Shown here one piece after another: positions 37,951 to 56,188 of a DNA stretch of 64,000 bases. Below the pieces are notes generated by a model. That model was not told the DNA's origin. It searched no databases and worked only from the letters and a program-made list of their open reading frames with translations. How positions within the stretch are numbered: position 1 is the stretch's first letter; the number at the start of each line of letters is the position of its first letter. Made by a program: the position numbers and the translations under genes. Source of the stretch: Salminus brasiliensis. Taxonomy: Eukaryota > Chordata > Actinopteri > Characiformes > Bryconidae. The stretch covers positions 28,026,782-28,090,781 of the forward strand of contig NC_132893.1 in NCBI RefSeq assembly GCF_030463535.1, written 5' to 3'.

Positions 37951-38318
37951 GAGAGTATAAGGCACTCTGGATATGTCCTGCCAATTACAGCTTTCTGGCC
38001 ATTTGAAAACATTTAACACTGTTCAATATTCTGGATATGTCTTAAAGCTAATTATCTGAAGCTTGTTAAGGTGCACAAGACAAAGTTATTGCAGTCGTTT
38101 ATACTTTTCTTTGTAACCAGATTGGTTAAATTTGAATGAGATCAGATCAGATTCCAAACTTTTGAATGGAATTGTATGTTATAAAAATGATTATATGTGG
38201 ATTAGGCTACTCACAGTTCTCAAAAAGAGAAACGTTGAATCAGTAACAGTAGCAGCATTATGAAAAATGGGACATCCTTCAAAGGAGGGCTCAACTAATG
38301 TAGCAACTCATATATTTT

Positions 38319-38504
38319 GTCACTGTCATGCAAAAATGTTGTATCTGAGCTTTCAATGGAAAAAGATTTTATTCCAGGTAATTTTGGAGCATTTCTATCG
38401 GTCCATTCATCATGACATTTTGACACAATGTAAAGAGCAGCCCGTCAGATTTAAATTATGTCCAAAAAGTGAACAAATGGAGAAGGTCTTTGCGTGACAG
38501 TGAC
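38319..38504. mobile_element. MITE family A, complete 186-bp copy
   Basis: The terminal inverted repeats read GTCACTGTCATGCAAAAA and TTTGCGTGACAGTGAC. Internal blocks TTTTGGAGCATTTCTATC and GGTCCATTCATCATGACATT recur in the other copies. Confidence 0.75.
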
Positions 38505-39278
38505 GTCATTAAACTGCTGTCATTAATGCATCAGAGAGTGATGGTGTCAAATGATTTTTTGCTGTAATTGCCAGTACAATTATGCAGCACCTTACAATAG
38601 ACTGGGAAACACTCTTCTGCTCTTTAAAAGAAGACACTGCTTACGTCTTACAGAGTGCAGCTTTAATGAAACACGCTTTGTTGAAAAACACTGTAACTGC
38701 TCAATAATGTCAGAGATTTTCCAAAATGTTATGAATGAACATTTTTCATCTAGATATAAAATGTGTCATCTGTGGAAACAGTTAGGGTTGTTTAATACTC
38801 TATACTGAAAAGCCAGTCGAAGTTTCAGACATACAGAATTCAATACACAGTACAGAACCTACTTTGCCTTCTATGCCCTTTCTCTTGAGTCTCTTCACAA
38901 CTCAAATGTGGACTTGATATAGCTCAAGTCCATACTGTGTCTTTGCCAAGTAACACTTTTTTCATCAGCTCACATACCCATTAATCTTCCCCAACGTATA
39001 TAGCCATTTTCACACTTCACATTATCGGACTCCCGCAATACAAAAAACTCACTGTGGCTCAGAAACAGTGTCTGTTCACCTCTTGTGCTTTTCATTGTTT
39101 TGTTTTTTTTTCATTTTTGCAAAAATGTCTACCTACACGTTGTCGTAATAAAAAAAACAACACTCACAGATAACCCTGGAGAGATTACATTCAACACACA
39201 TGCATTAGTGGAAACCGATGAGTACTGGAAGTGGTAGGACTAAGTCCTGTGGTTAGAAATGAGACAGAAACAACAGTC

Positions 39279-43342
<4,064 letters not shown>

Positions 43343-44756
43343 GTCTCCTAATGAATCTTGCCCTGAAATAGAAGACATTAGTAGTTATGAGGGGGGAAAC
43401 ACTCTTACATCCATACTGCGATTACAGTTTATGCACAAGAAAGGCATCTGAAGATGAGAGAGCTCATGGAAATACCTGCCCAGCCTCAAGATACTAGAGG
43501 GTCCCTTGTGCTTAGGGTGGGATCAGTCTGGAAAGACAAAGAAATGTGGTGTCTAAAACAAGTGGCACTTGCCAATTCTGTAGGATGTGCTTAGCCTGGC
43601 TTCACGTTTTCATAGCTGAAGGCTGGACTGAGAATTTCCAGCTACTTTCACGACCATCACTCTGCGAATTCGTGTGAACGCTGTTCGCACAACAATGAGT
43701 GGATTCAGCACCAGCGGAGTGGACAGCTCCAGCGGTGTCCAGTACAATGGCCAAAACTCCGTTAACGCCACGTTTCTGCACATAAGCTGGATCACAGACA
43801 TACTGTCTGTGCCTCTGAATGAATTAGCAGTGTGGCTTAAGTAAATCAGCCTACAGCTGTAGTGAATAAACCAGGCATGTACCGTTGTAATGTTAGCTAC
43901 CACATACAACTTTGACTGATTGTACCGCTCATATGTGAGAACTAGTCCTTATTAGAGGTTTATAACCTTTTATCAGTCCTCCATGGATCTGAACCTTGCT
44001 CACGACGGCTTCTTTAAACCCCTCAAACCCCTAGAACCATCAAATACTCTCGAAAAAAGACATAAACGCTCAAGTTATGAGACTCCCTCCATATATTTAT
44101 GGACGTTAAGGCACAGGGGTAAACATACGCAGCCTGGAAGCTTCACTATTTTGACTATAACTCAGATACCGATGAAATATTAACGATTAACCCCCTAAGA
44201 TAATTATAATCGATGTCCAGACAAGACAAGGAAGTCTCAGTTCGGCTCCTCCGGATGTTTCATTGTTTGCTAGAGCTCTTAAAATGGAGGCTAGCCATAC
44301 GAGCCTCTCCCGTTTGGATCGATTTCCCACCTTAAACAAGCTACTTCCTGAACTGTTAGCACAGAAAGCATAGCTACCTTGTAAACAGTCGGCTCCTGTT
44401 CGGTGTGTGTTCCTCGTACGCTCCTCATTTCATGAAGACCCCCTCTTCGTGTTGTTGAAGAGACGGCTGGATGGAGGTTTCTCAGTGTGTGGACCAAGGG
44501 GGGCAATCCAGATATGTCCTGCTGGCAGTGGGATTGGGGCTAGAATTTAGCCTGCATGCCTGTTCCACCTTTAGTCCTCCTCTACCAGCTAAGCAGTAGC
44601 CTGGGTTTACCAGGAGGACTGTGCTTCTTCAGAGGCCACAGGTTGCACAGAGGGGAATCCCCTGTAACCCAGTTATTAATGCCCACAGAAAGGATCTGTA
44701 GACTGAAAAACATACTTGCAAATTTGAATAAAAGATCATTTCCCAGCTGAAGAACT

Positions 44757-45110
44757 CAACTCAAGACCTGCTGGCAGCTGGTTTCAGGTGGTCCAAGCTG
44801 GTCTTTGAGGGTTAATGTGGTTGAGAATCTGGTTAAGCTAGCTGGTTTACCAGTTTAGCTCTTGACCAGCATAGTATTGTTTTCATCTGAGGTTAAGGGG
44901 GTTAAGCGGTTTGACCAACTTGACCAAGCTAGTCATACTCATTGATAACGTTGGTTGACCAGTGTGGTCAGTCTGGTCAACAAGCTTGGCCATGCCAGTT
45001 ATGTTGGCAGACCAGCTAAACCACTAAACTCAAACAGTAACATACCCTATGCTGGTAAGTAAGCTGGTTAACCAGTGTAGAGCTTGACAAGCATAGTATA
45101 TGTACAGTTT
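44757..45110. repeat. Degenerate CTGGT/ACCAG minisatellite-like repeat
   Basis: Words such as GCTGGTTTACCAG, GACCAGCATAG, GGTCAACAAGCTTGG and TTGACCAGTGTGGTCAG repeat in both orientations with irregular spacing, making a stretch with many possible hairpins. It lies upstream of tmem150c. Confidence 0.65.
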
Positions 45111-45114
45111 CAGT

Positions 45115-48100
45115 TTTCAAAAACACTGAACACATGTTTAGGTTCATTGGTCAGTTTGAATAGTAAATAAAATGGCTATATTATACTGTAGACATTGTGA
45201 CCATTGGTTTTAATCACCACTTCTGTAAAGTAATGCTAGTTTGTTTCTCTGCAATACACCATTTATCATCAGACAACTCTGAAAATCTTTGTTTCTCAAT
45301 CTCAGTGACTGAATTGTGCATAATTCTTGACAAATCGGTGGGATTCCCTTCTGTTATTAATATATGAACTTGCAACATGTCCACTAGGTACACCTGATCA
45401 AATGTTCCTTTCTGGGGTGAATATTTCAAATCATTTTCACATTTTACAACACCTACAATGTATTAATTATTTATATAAAAAAGACCTGTCACTTAAAAGA
45501 CCTTCAGAAGAGCCAGAGGGGCATGTTGATCATACAGCTTTGCATTTTGAAACATTGTTTAACACATTTTCACATCTTTATTTTGTAGAGCAACCAAAGC
45601 AAATCCTGATATTTACCTGGTATCTCTGTGGATATGTGTTGTTCATTACATATTACCAGCAGAAGAATGTGTTGACTGAATACAAGCAGAGTAATAGTGC
45701 TAATCACAAAGTTAACCAACAGTAGCATTTGCATTCACTGACCATATTGCATGGATTTCTCTCCACTAATAATCGTTACATTGCTCTGCAGCAAGTTGCG
45801 ACAAGTTTTAAATCAGCACCTATATGTAATGGTTTATCTTCTGAATGAACACATGGTCAAACCTTTACATTCATTCTCCCACCATGTGCAGACTTGCTGC
45901 TAAACACTGTATTACAGAGGAACAGTACTCCTCCTACCTAACTGCTGTGTCACATATGGTATACATACCTCTGCACCTTACCCCCGTCGGCACTGCACTG
46001 TCCTGTCTGCTTACTGGGTCTAATGTCTGTTGAATTTCTCGTATTTATTGGATTGTTCTGATTCCATGTTTGCACCATAGTCCTGGAGGATTGAATCTCT
46101 CTCTACTGTGGACCTGTACTCAGATGGAATAACAATAAAAGCCTCTAGACTTGACTTGAATTGACGAGCTGCGTGATGCATTAATCAGTAAGGAATCTGT
46201 CCCTAAAAACACCCGGACAGATCTCTGTTCTCCATGATCATTATTTTGGGTCATGTTAACATCCTACAAACAGTTTCAGTTTGTACAGAAGTCCCTGTAG
46301 TTACAGAATAATACGCCTTAGTGTGTAATAAGCCTCGGAGTGTTTAAGGGGTTAAATCATAGCCGTCACAGCAGCTTGTATAAAAGTCACTGAGCACAGC
46401 GATTAAGAGAAATCAGCTATAAATCATGTGTAATTAAAAATCAGCCACCTTTCAACATATTTCACTGTGAGATGGTTAATTACTGTAACCACAGTAATTT
46501 GGCCTCCTGCTGTTTTCAGTTTTACAATTATATGAGGCATGACTAGACAAAATGGACACAACTAGATCAGAAGAAAAATGAGTGATTTGTAATGTTGTGT
46601 CTGGTGATCAATATAAGATTCAATGACAGAGCAGTCAAACCAGGTTTAGCTACAGGCTTTAAGATGATACTGTTATGAGTTTTAAACAATTTACTCCTAA
46701 GTGTCTACTGAATTCCATGAAGTACTGGAAAATCAATGTATAAAAATGATTAAATAAACACTGTATGAATATGTAAAACTGTATCGTCAATATGCCCCTC
46801 AGTCTCTTTGGAGGGTCTCTCATTTGCCGTGTTTTCTGAAATTCACTATGAACAGGCCTGAGCAGTTTTCAAAAATTGCCACTATTGCACTACCCTATGT
46901 ACATTTCTCCTGAATGTCGCTGGATTCTCTGAATTAATGGGTAAAATAACCTTGTATCTCCAAAACAGCAATTTTCCGTCCTAAGGTTTAATGGAAGTCA
47001 TTTTGGAGCATTTCTATTGGTCCATTCATTGTGAAATATTAGCAGCAGCTACTCAGGCTATACATTTGACAAAAGCTTGCTGGTTTGTTTGGATGTATAT
47101 TTGTCAAGATTGCTAGACTTGTGTCAGTCCAACTTGCAGCAGTGTGGCCTGTATTTAGTCCTTTTCATATTTCAGCTCCTCATTGACCTTGTAATTCAGA
47201 GGATCCAGAGACATTCGGGGGGTGGGGGGTTTGCACAGTGAAATGTATCAGCTTTGGATGAACTCCCGTTTACCACGGGACACACTGTATTTGTCCCCAA
47301 GAGAAATTGGTGAATAATGAACATGAGAAAACGGTCACAACTACACATTTAGGGTTGGAAAGTGGTCCAACTATGTTGGCCTTATTACTGGTGTTTGTTA
47401 GTTTGACCCACTATGACTAGTCTGGCGTAACTGGTCTTGCTCTTATTCTTCTCCACTTCCTAGCACTCTCAAAAAGATGTGGTGGCTTTCACCATCCCAG
47501 TGTTGGTCAAATCATGTAATGGGTTGTGGGTGTGAATTGGCAAAAATTGGGAATCCCTAAATTGGGAAAGAATTTGGGCACACCTGCACCTACTCTCAAA
47601 CGACTGGGCTTTAGAATTGAAGTTCCTTATACATCTTTAGAGACTGTGATTTAGGGGTTTGCTAATATTAAGAAATGCAACAGATTATTGCCCTGAAGAT
47701 TAAAAACGTGCCAAACCTAAAATAACATGTATCGTCACACCTGAATAGCCACTCCCTAAAAAGCCTGTGCCAGTAATATATTCATACACACTGACATTAG
47801 CCTTTGTTTGAGAGTGCAACCTCAACTTTAGCATCTGCTCTTTAAGGCTCTCCGTTTATGTCCTTGTGTAAATATCACGCTCCTCTGACCGACATTCACA
47901 ACCCGGCCAACTCAAATGTGAAAACGGTGAGCATCCGGCAGAGCGTTCACACATCCACCTTCGCACAGGCCTCTGTGAATTCATCTCGAGGCTTGCTGCA
48001 CATACTGAGAGAACCACAGTGAATGGAGAGAAGATGTCAGGGTATTGAGTTAAAATCCATTGGATGCTCACATGGCTAAATTCAGCAAAGCACAGAACTG

Positions 48101-49460
48101 TTTGCACAAGCTAATTCCAGCATCGAAGTCAATCACCATCACTGGCTGCCTGGCTCACTTCATAGCATCTCATTTTTTACTCTCATCTGAATGCATTTGC
48201 AAAACTGTAAAGCCAAACAAATGTATTCAGATCATTCCTTGTAGAGGAACTCAAGGAACTTTTACCAGTGTAGTTTTAAAAGTGTAACAACGTTGTCAGA
48301 TTTGTCATGAACTGAGCAGGTGTCTTGTTTTATGTGCGGTATATAGTATCGATTTTCAGTCTGGTAAGAAAGTCTCAGAAAGAAACCACTGGAACGAGAC
48401 ATCTGCTCTCTGGAGAGTGAAATGGACAAGCTTGACCAGAAGACACGTCTGAGGAAGTTCTTTGTGTTAATTTAACTAGAAATCATGAAAAAGTTGTGCC
48501 CCTGAGCATTTGCACATCTGTGTCAGCAGTAGGATCAACTTAAAGTAGCTAAATGTATTCATTTAAAGGAGTATCCACAAACATTTAGACATATTATGTA
48601 TCTTACACTTAGATAAATGACCTCAGGACGTTCCACACAGTGATGTAAACAGATTTATAAGAAAGAGTGCTGGTACCGGCATCAGTTGGAATGGAGCATA
48701 CCTAATGATTTAAAAGACTTCTTATGTCCTTGTTTTCTTGACCCAGACCAAGTCTACTGACTCAATTATATCGTTAATAGACATTCCCTGGAACTTTATG
48801 GCATATATCTGTATCTGGAAGGCCGACCAGGCTTGGTCACTATATTTAGCCATGCTTCAGTGCAAATATATGTCAAAAAAGCCTGCAAGAAAAGAGTGGG
48901 TTTGCTGGAGATCTTCAAGTAACATCATATCATTCTTGTAGTATCTGTTACAGACTGAAACAGTTACATGCACTCACATACACAGAGCAACATAGCTACA
49001 TAACCATACATCAATGCAGTAAAGAGCATCTACATATTACAAACCCATCAGTGCATTCCATAAACTGCTCACTTAAACAAAGTTCCTCCATTCCGTCAGT
49101 TCCTCGCATGCCTTATCTCTGCTTTCAATAGTCTATCGCAAGTCTAAAACGCAAAACAGACATGAACACACACACACACAAGTCACACCCAGGTCGATTA
49201 AATGACCAACACTAAGCTAATAGAATTAGTATAAAAATGGCTGGCATGGGCTCCAATACAGCTTTCTAACTCTCCTACCACATCCGTGCAGCCCTCATGG
49301 AATTAATCATTATGGTAGTCATTAATTATTCTAATATTAGAAACAGGAGGAAGCAGAGGGTAAAATCTGGTTGGGGTTTGCAGTGATCTTTTGCCATGTT
49401 AGCTCACACTTCAGAGCTGAGGCACGACAATGTGACCACCCATAGGATGCTTCTCATACA
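45115..49460. other. Intergenic between tmem150c and scd5; repeats only
   Basis: A LINE-like 3' end with GACTTGACTTGAATTGAC tail lies at about 45880-46170, a partial MITE family A copy at 46951-47045 (TTTTGGAGCATTTCTATTGG), and a Tc1 end fragment at 48510-48600. A 132-codon open frame at 45327-45725 has no recognised domain or splice context. Nothing else stands out. Confidence 0.5.
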
Positions 49461-50351
49461 TACAGTCATGTCAAAAAAATTAGGACACCCCATGAAAACC
49501 TGTCTTTTTTAACATATTTAAATATATGGACATATAATCTCTGTCGTCATGGATCTTAATTGGATGGAAATAAATAATGGATAAAGGTAAATAAACAAAT
49601 AAACTTTAATAAACATTAATTTCCTTAGGGAAAAAAGTTAACACTCCCACATTTATGACTCCTTAAAATGTCTCAAATTAAAATCAGGTGCAGCACAAAG
49701 GCTGCATGTGATTAGAACAAGTTAGGGAGGTTTCTGGAGGAGCATGTCTTATTTAGACTTATTTAGACATTTAATTTGGTTTGCTCTTGACTGTGCTGGT
49801 CTCATCACCATGGTCAGATCCAAAGAGCTCTCTGAAGTCTTCACAAAGAAGGTTGTAGATGCTTATGAGTCTGGGAAGGGATTTAGAAAGATCTCAGAAC
49901 ACTTAGTAATCAGCTATTCCATTGTTCACAAAAAATTACAAATGCCAACATGGCCAGGTCAGGGCATTCTACATTATATTAAGTTGTGATAGTTAGCAAA
50001 CTTGGATCATGCAACATGACAATGACCCAAAAGATTCCACCAAGTAATGGCTCAAAAGAAAGAACTGGAGAGATTTCTAGATCATAATCTTGTTGAGATG
50101 CTGAAGAAGGGTGATTTGGAGTGGGACACTTTCCCAACTGTCAAAGGAAACATCTAACTTATGTTATTTTAGCCAAAGGGGAAATGCCAAACCTTTCTAT
50201 TTAAATGATATAATCCACTCTTCATTGTTTTTTCTTATTACTTTACATTTCTATGGCTATTATTTGAAAAATGATCAAACATTAATATGTCCAGATTTGT
50301 TACTGAAGAACTAAACATTTAATGGGGTGCTATTTTTTTCACATTACTGTA
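49461..50351 (+). mobile_element. Tc1-like transposon, internally deleted
   Basis: Terminal inverted repeats of about 30 bp (TACAGTCATGTCAAAAAAAT at the left, ending TTTTTCACATTACTGTA at the right), with TA just outside. The transposase N-terminus survives from 49810 (MVRSKELSEVFTKKVVDAYE, then SGKGFRKIS), after which most of the catalytic domain is missing. It is non-autonomous. Confidence 0.85.
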
Positions 50352-51010
50352 TGTGGGCTCAAAGGGCTAAAGTGCAAATCAACTCGTTATCATTGGGATT
50401 AATTATTAAGCACCATGTGCTGTCAAATATGCACATCATGGTCATTCTGTCATTAAAGTGCTCTTTTTGTTTTGGAAATTGCAAATGACAAAAGCAGCAA
50501 ATTTAAGGCAAGCCCACCACAGGGCAGATCAATCGATAGTCAAAAACAGTTAGGGCATTACTGGGCAATGTAAAACTATTGTTTTATATTTAAAGTAGTA
50601 AAATATCTATGTCCTTTAATTATGCTACAACTTACGTTGATGCTTTGCAAACACCAAAGTTACACTGATTGCCTTACCAAGGAAAATAGATAGCAGGTCA
50701 AATAGATAATAGGTCACCACTTAGTTATATAGAACAGGAAACAAAAAATAAAAAATACTCACAATAAAGCCTGACTGTGCAACGAAACAGACAGGCAAAA
50801 TATCTGTCTGCTTCATCTAAATCTAACCTTTCACAATGATAAGCTTGCTTTAGAATGAACCGCTGAGTATACATGATGCGACAGAAGAGAAATAAATACG
50901 CTTAAAACTAAGTACACACTGATCTTATCACCACCTCTCTACTTTCTTCACAAACGTTTCCATGCCGCTTTGACGAGCAGTGGCGAGAGCTGTGCGACAC
51001 CTTTGGCTCC

Positions 51011-54000
51011 TCAAGCGCTCCCATCACCTGTCCTTAGCTTCCGTGCCTTGATCATCTCCGGCGTGGCTTTTTTACAGTTGCTGGCCAGGCCAAGCCAGCA
51101 CATAAGATCGATGAAGCAAGTGGTGGGGTTGAGGCGAAAGCCAAATTCGCTGGCTGAGTAGTCGAATGGAAAAGTGTGATGGAAGTTGTGGAAACCTTCT
51201 CCTGTGGAATCCAATGACAACACTGATTAAGCTCCTGAAGACTTGTATATTGTGCTTGTGTCAAAGGAGTCACACAATAATTCATAGATGTTTATGAATC
51301 ATGTTTTTAACTGAATTAATATAAGATTAATTAAAAATTAACCCTAAAGCTCCAAGAAGTTAGATCCAAGAATAAGAACAATTAAAGTGTATATATTATA
51401 ATCATTTAAGCAGCTGCATATTCAATGGAAAATCAAACATGCACCCTTGTAAATTTTGATTTATATGGTTAATGTTACACACACAAAGAAATTGCTATTT
51501 AAAAAAAAACACACTCAAATTCACAATACAAAGCCACACAGTGGTTGGGTAGGAGCAGGAGTGGAAATACTATGTACATTAATTTGTGATTATATTCACC
51601 TCTGGATAGTTTTTCACCTCTGGATAGTTAGTAGCTACTGTTGTTAGATTGTTTTCCCGGCATCCCAACACCAAAAGGCAGCAGTGATATTGTGGACAAG
51701 TCACATTAAATAAAAAAAGATTACAACTAAAGAGGAACGTACCCATGGCTCCAAAAGTGACAAAGCGGTTTTCTCGTGGACTGATGTTCTTGTCATACGG
51801 ACGGTTTCCATATATATGGGCAGCACTGTTAACCAACCAGGTGAGATTGAGAGAAACAGTGTAGCGCAAGATGGCGGCCAGAAAGTATGAGTTCCACATG
51901 CTTTCACCCCAGAAGTACCATGGAACCAGGGTGGGCAGGAGAAAGCACATCACCACCACTGACGTTTTGTAATATCTGAATAAAACAAAATACAAAAGCT
52001 TATTTAAAGTGTGATTCTACTAAAACAATGCTTCAATTATGATGTGAAATTTCCTTGATTTAATAATGAAGCTGCTAAAGCACCAGAAATGATGTAGCTG
52101 TTTGTTTATGTGATATACATAAAAATGAAAAAAAAAATATAATACTGCAGATCATCCACAACCTTTTAAGCAAGCACTGCTGCTTTTAAACTCTGAGGAA
52201 GGGTCATATAGCTCTCTGTTCTCGCCCTTTTTCCTCATCTGTTAATCGCCTTTTAATGACAGACTGCTGCTGTACTTCACTGCACGGTTTTGTGTTGGGG
52301 TATACATCTGTTACAAATGGCACTCTGCCACCAGTGGCTGGTGTACAAAGCTTATTGTGTGTTATAGGGGTGGTTTGTCATTTCTGCCTACTTGTGTTAC
52401 TTGCAGTCAGTGTTTGTCATAGTTTTAGGCTTTTGGGATTACAGATTAATTAGGCAGACAGGATTTGTTTGGAGAGCCAATATCAGGTTATGCAGATATG
52501 ACAGAATGCCCCTCCCTCATCATCACATTGTGAGGTTGGAACTAAAGTAAGAAAAAAAAAAAAAAACTATGTTTGACTATTAGGAACCATATATTTAAAT
52601 GCTGCATTTCACAAACCACAGCTGACAGTCATATCTGTCAGTAAAGCACTGTTTTATTAAACTTAATATATTATATTTGCTGATACTATCAGTTACCAAA
52701 ACATTTAGTCCCTTATAATATCATAATAATATTATAATATATAATCAAATTTCAGTATTAGGCAAAGGTTTTATATCAATTAGACCCTAATTAGTATTGC
52801 AGAAAACAATGTAAAGATAACCATTAACCAACGATATACTGTGCAGCCATGCTACACATATCAATCTACTTTTATACCTACCTCCTCTGGAACATAACAA
52901 CAGGGTCAGCCAACAGGTCACGGACATCTAGCCTCTTGCCCTTCTCAATCACGTCCTTGTGTTTGTGCACAAACAGCCAGCCAACGTGCGCAAAGAAGAA
53001 GCCTCGCATTGCATTGTGGGGATCAGCATCTGTCTCAGAGTACTTGTGGTGGCCCCTGTGATCTCTGGCCCATTCAAAGATATCATTCTGGTAGGAAATG
53101 AGACATTTATGAATGAATAGTTCTCATTACAGCACAACACTGTAAAACTGTAAGTAAAGGAAGTATTAGAGATGACAACCCATTAAATTGGCATAAAATG
53201 TGATCATAAAAAAACAGAATAATCATAAAGTCATACTTTAATCTCTCAGTTCATACACTGCTGTCTCAGTGATGGGCAATGATGTAGGAGGTGGTAAAAA
53301 GAGATGCTTTAGGAGAATATATGAAGCCAAAATTATGGCATATATGAAGCCAAAATTCAACTAATATTTCATTTTCCAGGTCACTTGTGTTATGTCCTGT
53401 GGTCTACAAATGAACTTAATTAACCTATAAGAATACATTCTACTGTGTTTATTATAATAGGTGCAGTTGACCAAATGTTGAATTCGGTTCACTGTATTTT
53501 CTATGTCAAGAGCTGCCAGTTTTGCTGTCACTGTGACAACAGTAGCCAGATTATGTTAACAAAATGAAAATGAAAGTGGCAACTGCATTAGAAACCTTTT
53601 TTTATGTGGCAGCTCAGCTATGGCTCTGAAAGCCATTAGATGAGGTTAGTGGAACAAAAGATGTGAGTAATAAGGTAATTAATCCTTGATCTATAAATAC
53701 ATGCCCATGGTTCAACCGTGTAGTGCTCAGTAATGGGAAACTGCCTGTATGCTGTAAAATACTGTAAATCCCAGTTGGACTAATTACTGTGACTTCTCTT
53801 TTAGTGGTGTGAGCTGTGGGACAACTATTAGGCCATTGAACCATAAACTGTGTAAACCATGCACATAGGGGTCCTCTTGTATACATTGGACTCACCAAGT
53901 CATGAAGAAGTAAGCTCAGTTAAGTTGCTTCAATTGAATGTGCATTCAATTTTACTATGGTTTAATGTTTAATAAAGCGTTTATTACATTATTAGTGTTA

Positions 54001-54812
54001 ACCAATAATCTATCATATTAATTCATTAATACAATTCAGTTGAAGTGCCAGGCTGTACAAGTGTATATCAACCAGATGTACTTTACAATTGCTTAATTAA
54101 TTCTACCAAACTCCCCACTGACCCTGAATAGCTACATAACACCAGAACCTACATCTGCAATAAACTGAATCCGGTGAAATATGCTTTTAGTCTAAAACTC
54201 TTCCTCACCTGAAATGCCATGGAGTTGGCAGCAGCGAGGAACAGCCTCAGGGGAAATTTGGCTTTGTATGACCTGTGGCTCCATAAGCGATGGGCTCCGG
54301 CTGTAATTCCAAGGCCCGTGACCAAGAAGCATGCGTAAGCTGAAAAAAAAATAGCAGAACTCACTGATACTCCTCAAGTCCCCTCAAGTAGATAGATAGA
54401 TAGATAAACAGACAGACAGACAGGCAGACAGGCAGACAGACAGATAGATAGATCGATCAATAGATAGATAGATATACTGACAGACAGATAGAGATAGATA
54501 GATGAATAAATGGTTGGGTGGATGGAGAGATTGCTATATAGATCAACAGACAGACTGATAATCAACAAAGCTGGGGGGCTTTATACCCCTTTAGTCCATG
54601 CCTGGCATTAGGCATAGTACCAATAGGTTCATGTTTATCTGCTATAGAGAGTCCTATTATATTGACAGTACTTCTCTAAAGGGACTAGTGTAGACACACT
54701 AGCTGTGTGTGTGTGTGCATCTGCACATCTGTGTCAGCAATGGGTGACTTAAAGTAGCTAAATGCATTCATTGGAAGGAGTGTCCACAAACATTTGGACA
54801 GATCGTGTAGAC

Positions 54813-54843
<31 letters not shown>

Positions 54844-55262
54844 CAGGTAGGTAGATAGGTAGGTAGGTAGATATGTCGATTGCCAGGCAAACTGTCACCA
54901 TCTATTCTTAATGTTTTTGTGTAAATTATTCATTGTGCCTGGGCATCAGCTCATAACACAGCCTCATGGCCCATGCTGGCCCAGGCTGATTAATTAATGT
55001 GATCTGGCCATGATAAAGAAATACAAGTGAACAACATATTCTTAGGTCTATTTTTTCTCTCTCCTCAGACCAGTGTGTGTGTGTTTCATGCAGACAGGGA
55101 GCACAGACGGGCTTGGTGCCGTATGTTAAGGTGAAAGAGTGTGTGTCTGGGCTGTGGTGTTTATGTGCTCCGTCTGCACAAGGCTAATGTTTCCATAGAA
55201 ACTAGACTCGCTGTATTCTAAGTCGACTGATTTGTGATTTGCTGTGAGCACACATGCACGCA

Positions 55263-55297
<35 letters not shown>

Positions 55298-56151
55298 CTG
55301 ATGTTTCTGGCATCACCTACACTAACTGTCACTCGGGAGTGTAACAGTCTTCTCCTCAGGTCCAGCACACACTGACTATGATCAGAAACACACTGACCAG
55401 AACAGTACTGGCACTACTTATAATAATAATAATAATAATAATAATAGTGATAACAATAATAATGATAACCGCACTGTTACTACTTATAATAATAATAATG
55501 ATAACAATAATAATGATAACAGTACTGTTACTACTTATAATAATAATAATGATAACAATAATAATGATAACAGTACTGTTACTACTTATAATAATAATAA
55601 TAATAATAGTGATAACAATAATAATGATAACCGCACTGTTACTACTTATAATAATAATAATGATAACAATAATAATGATAACAGTACTGTTACTACTTAT
55701 AATAATAATAATGATAACAATAATAATGATAACAGCACTGTTACTACTTATAATAATAATAGTGATAACAATAATAATGATAACCGCACTGTTACTGCTT
55801 ATGATAATAATAATAATAGTGATAACAATAATAATGATAACCGCACTGTTACTGCTTATGATAATAATAATAATACTGATAACAATAATAATGATAACAG
55901 TACTGTTACTACTTATAATAATAATGATAACAATAATAATGATAACAGTGCTGTTACTACTTATAATAATAATAATAGTGATAACAATAATAATGATAAC
56001 AGTACTGTTACTACTTATAGTAATAATAATAGTGATAACAATAATAAGGATAACAGTAGTTACTACTTATAATAATAATAATGATAACAATAATAATGAT
56101 AACAGTACTGTTACTACTTATAATAATAATGATAACAGTACTGTTACTACT

Positions 56152-56188
<37 letters not shown>

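Noticed and set aside
43610-43909. A 99-codon minus-strand open frame upstream of tmem150c
   Set aside because: No recognised domain and no agreement with flanking splice sites. Treated as chance in the 5' region.
45327-45725. A 132-codon plus-strand open frame in intergenic DNA
   Set aside because: No domain, promoter or splice context is visible and the composition is AT-driven. It is more likely chance or an old repeat than a gene.
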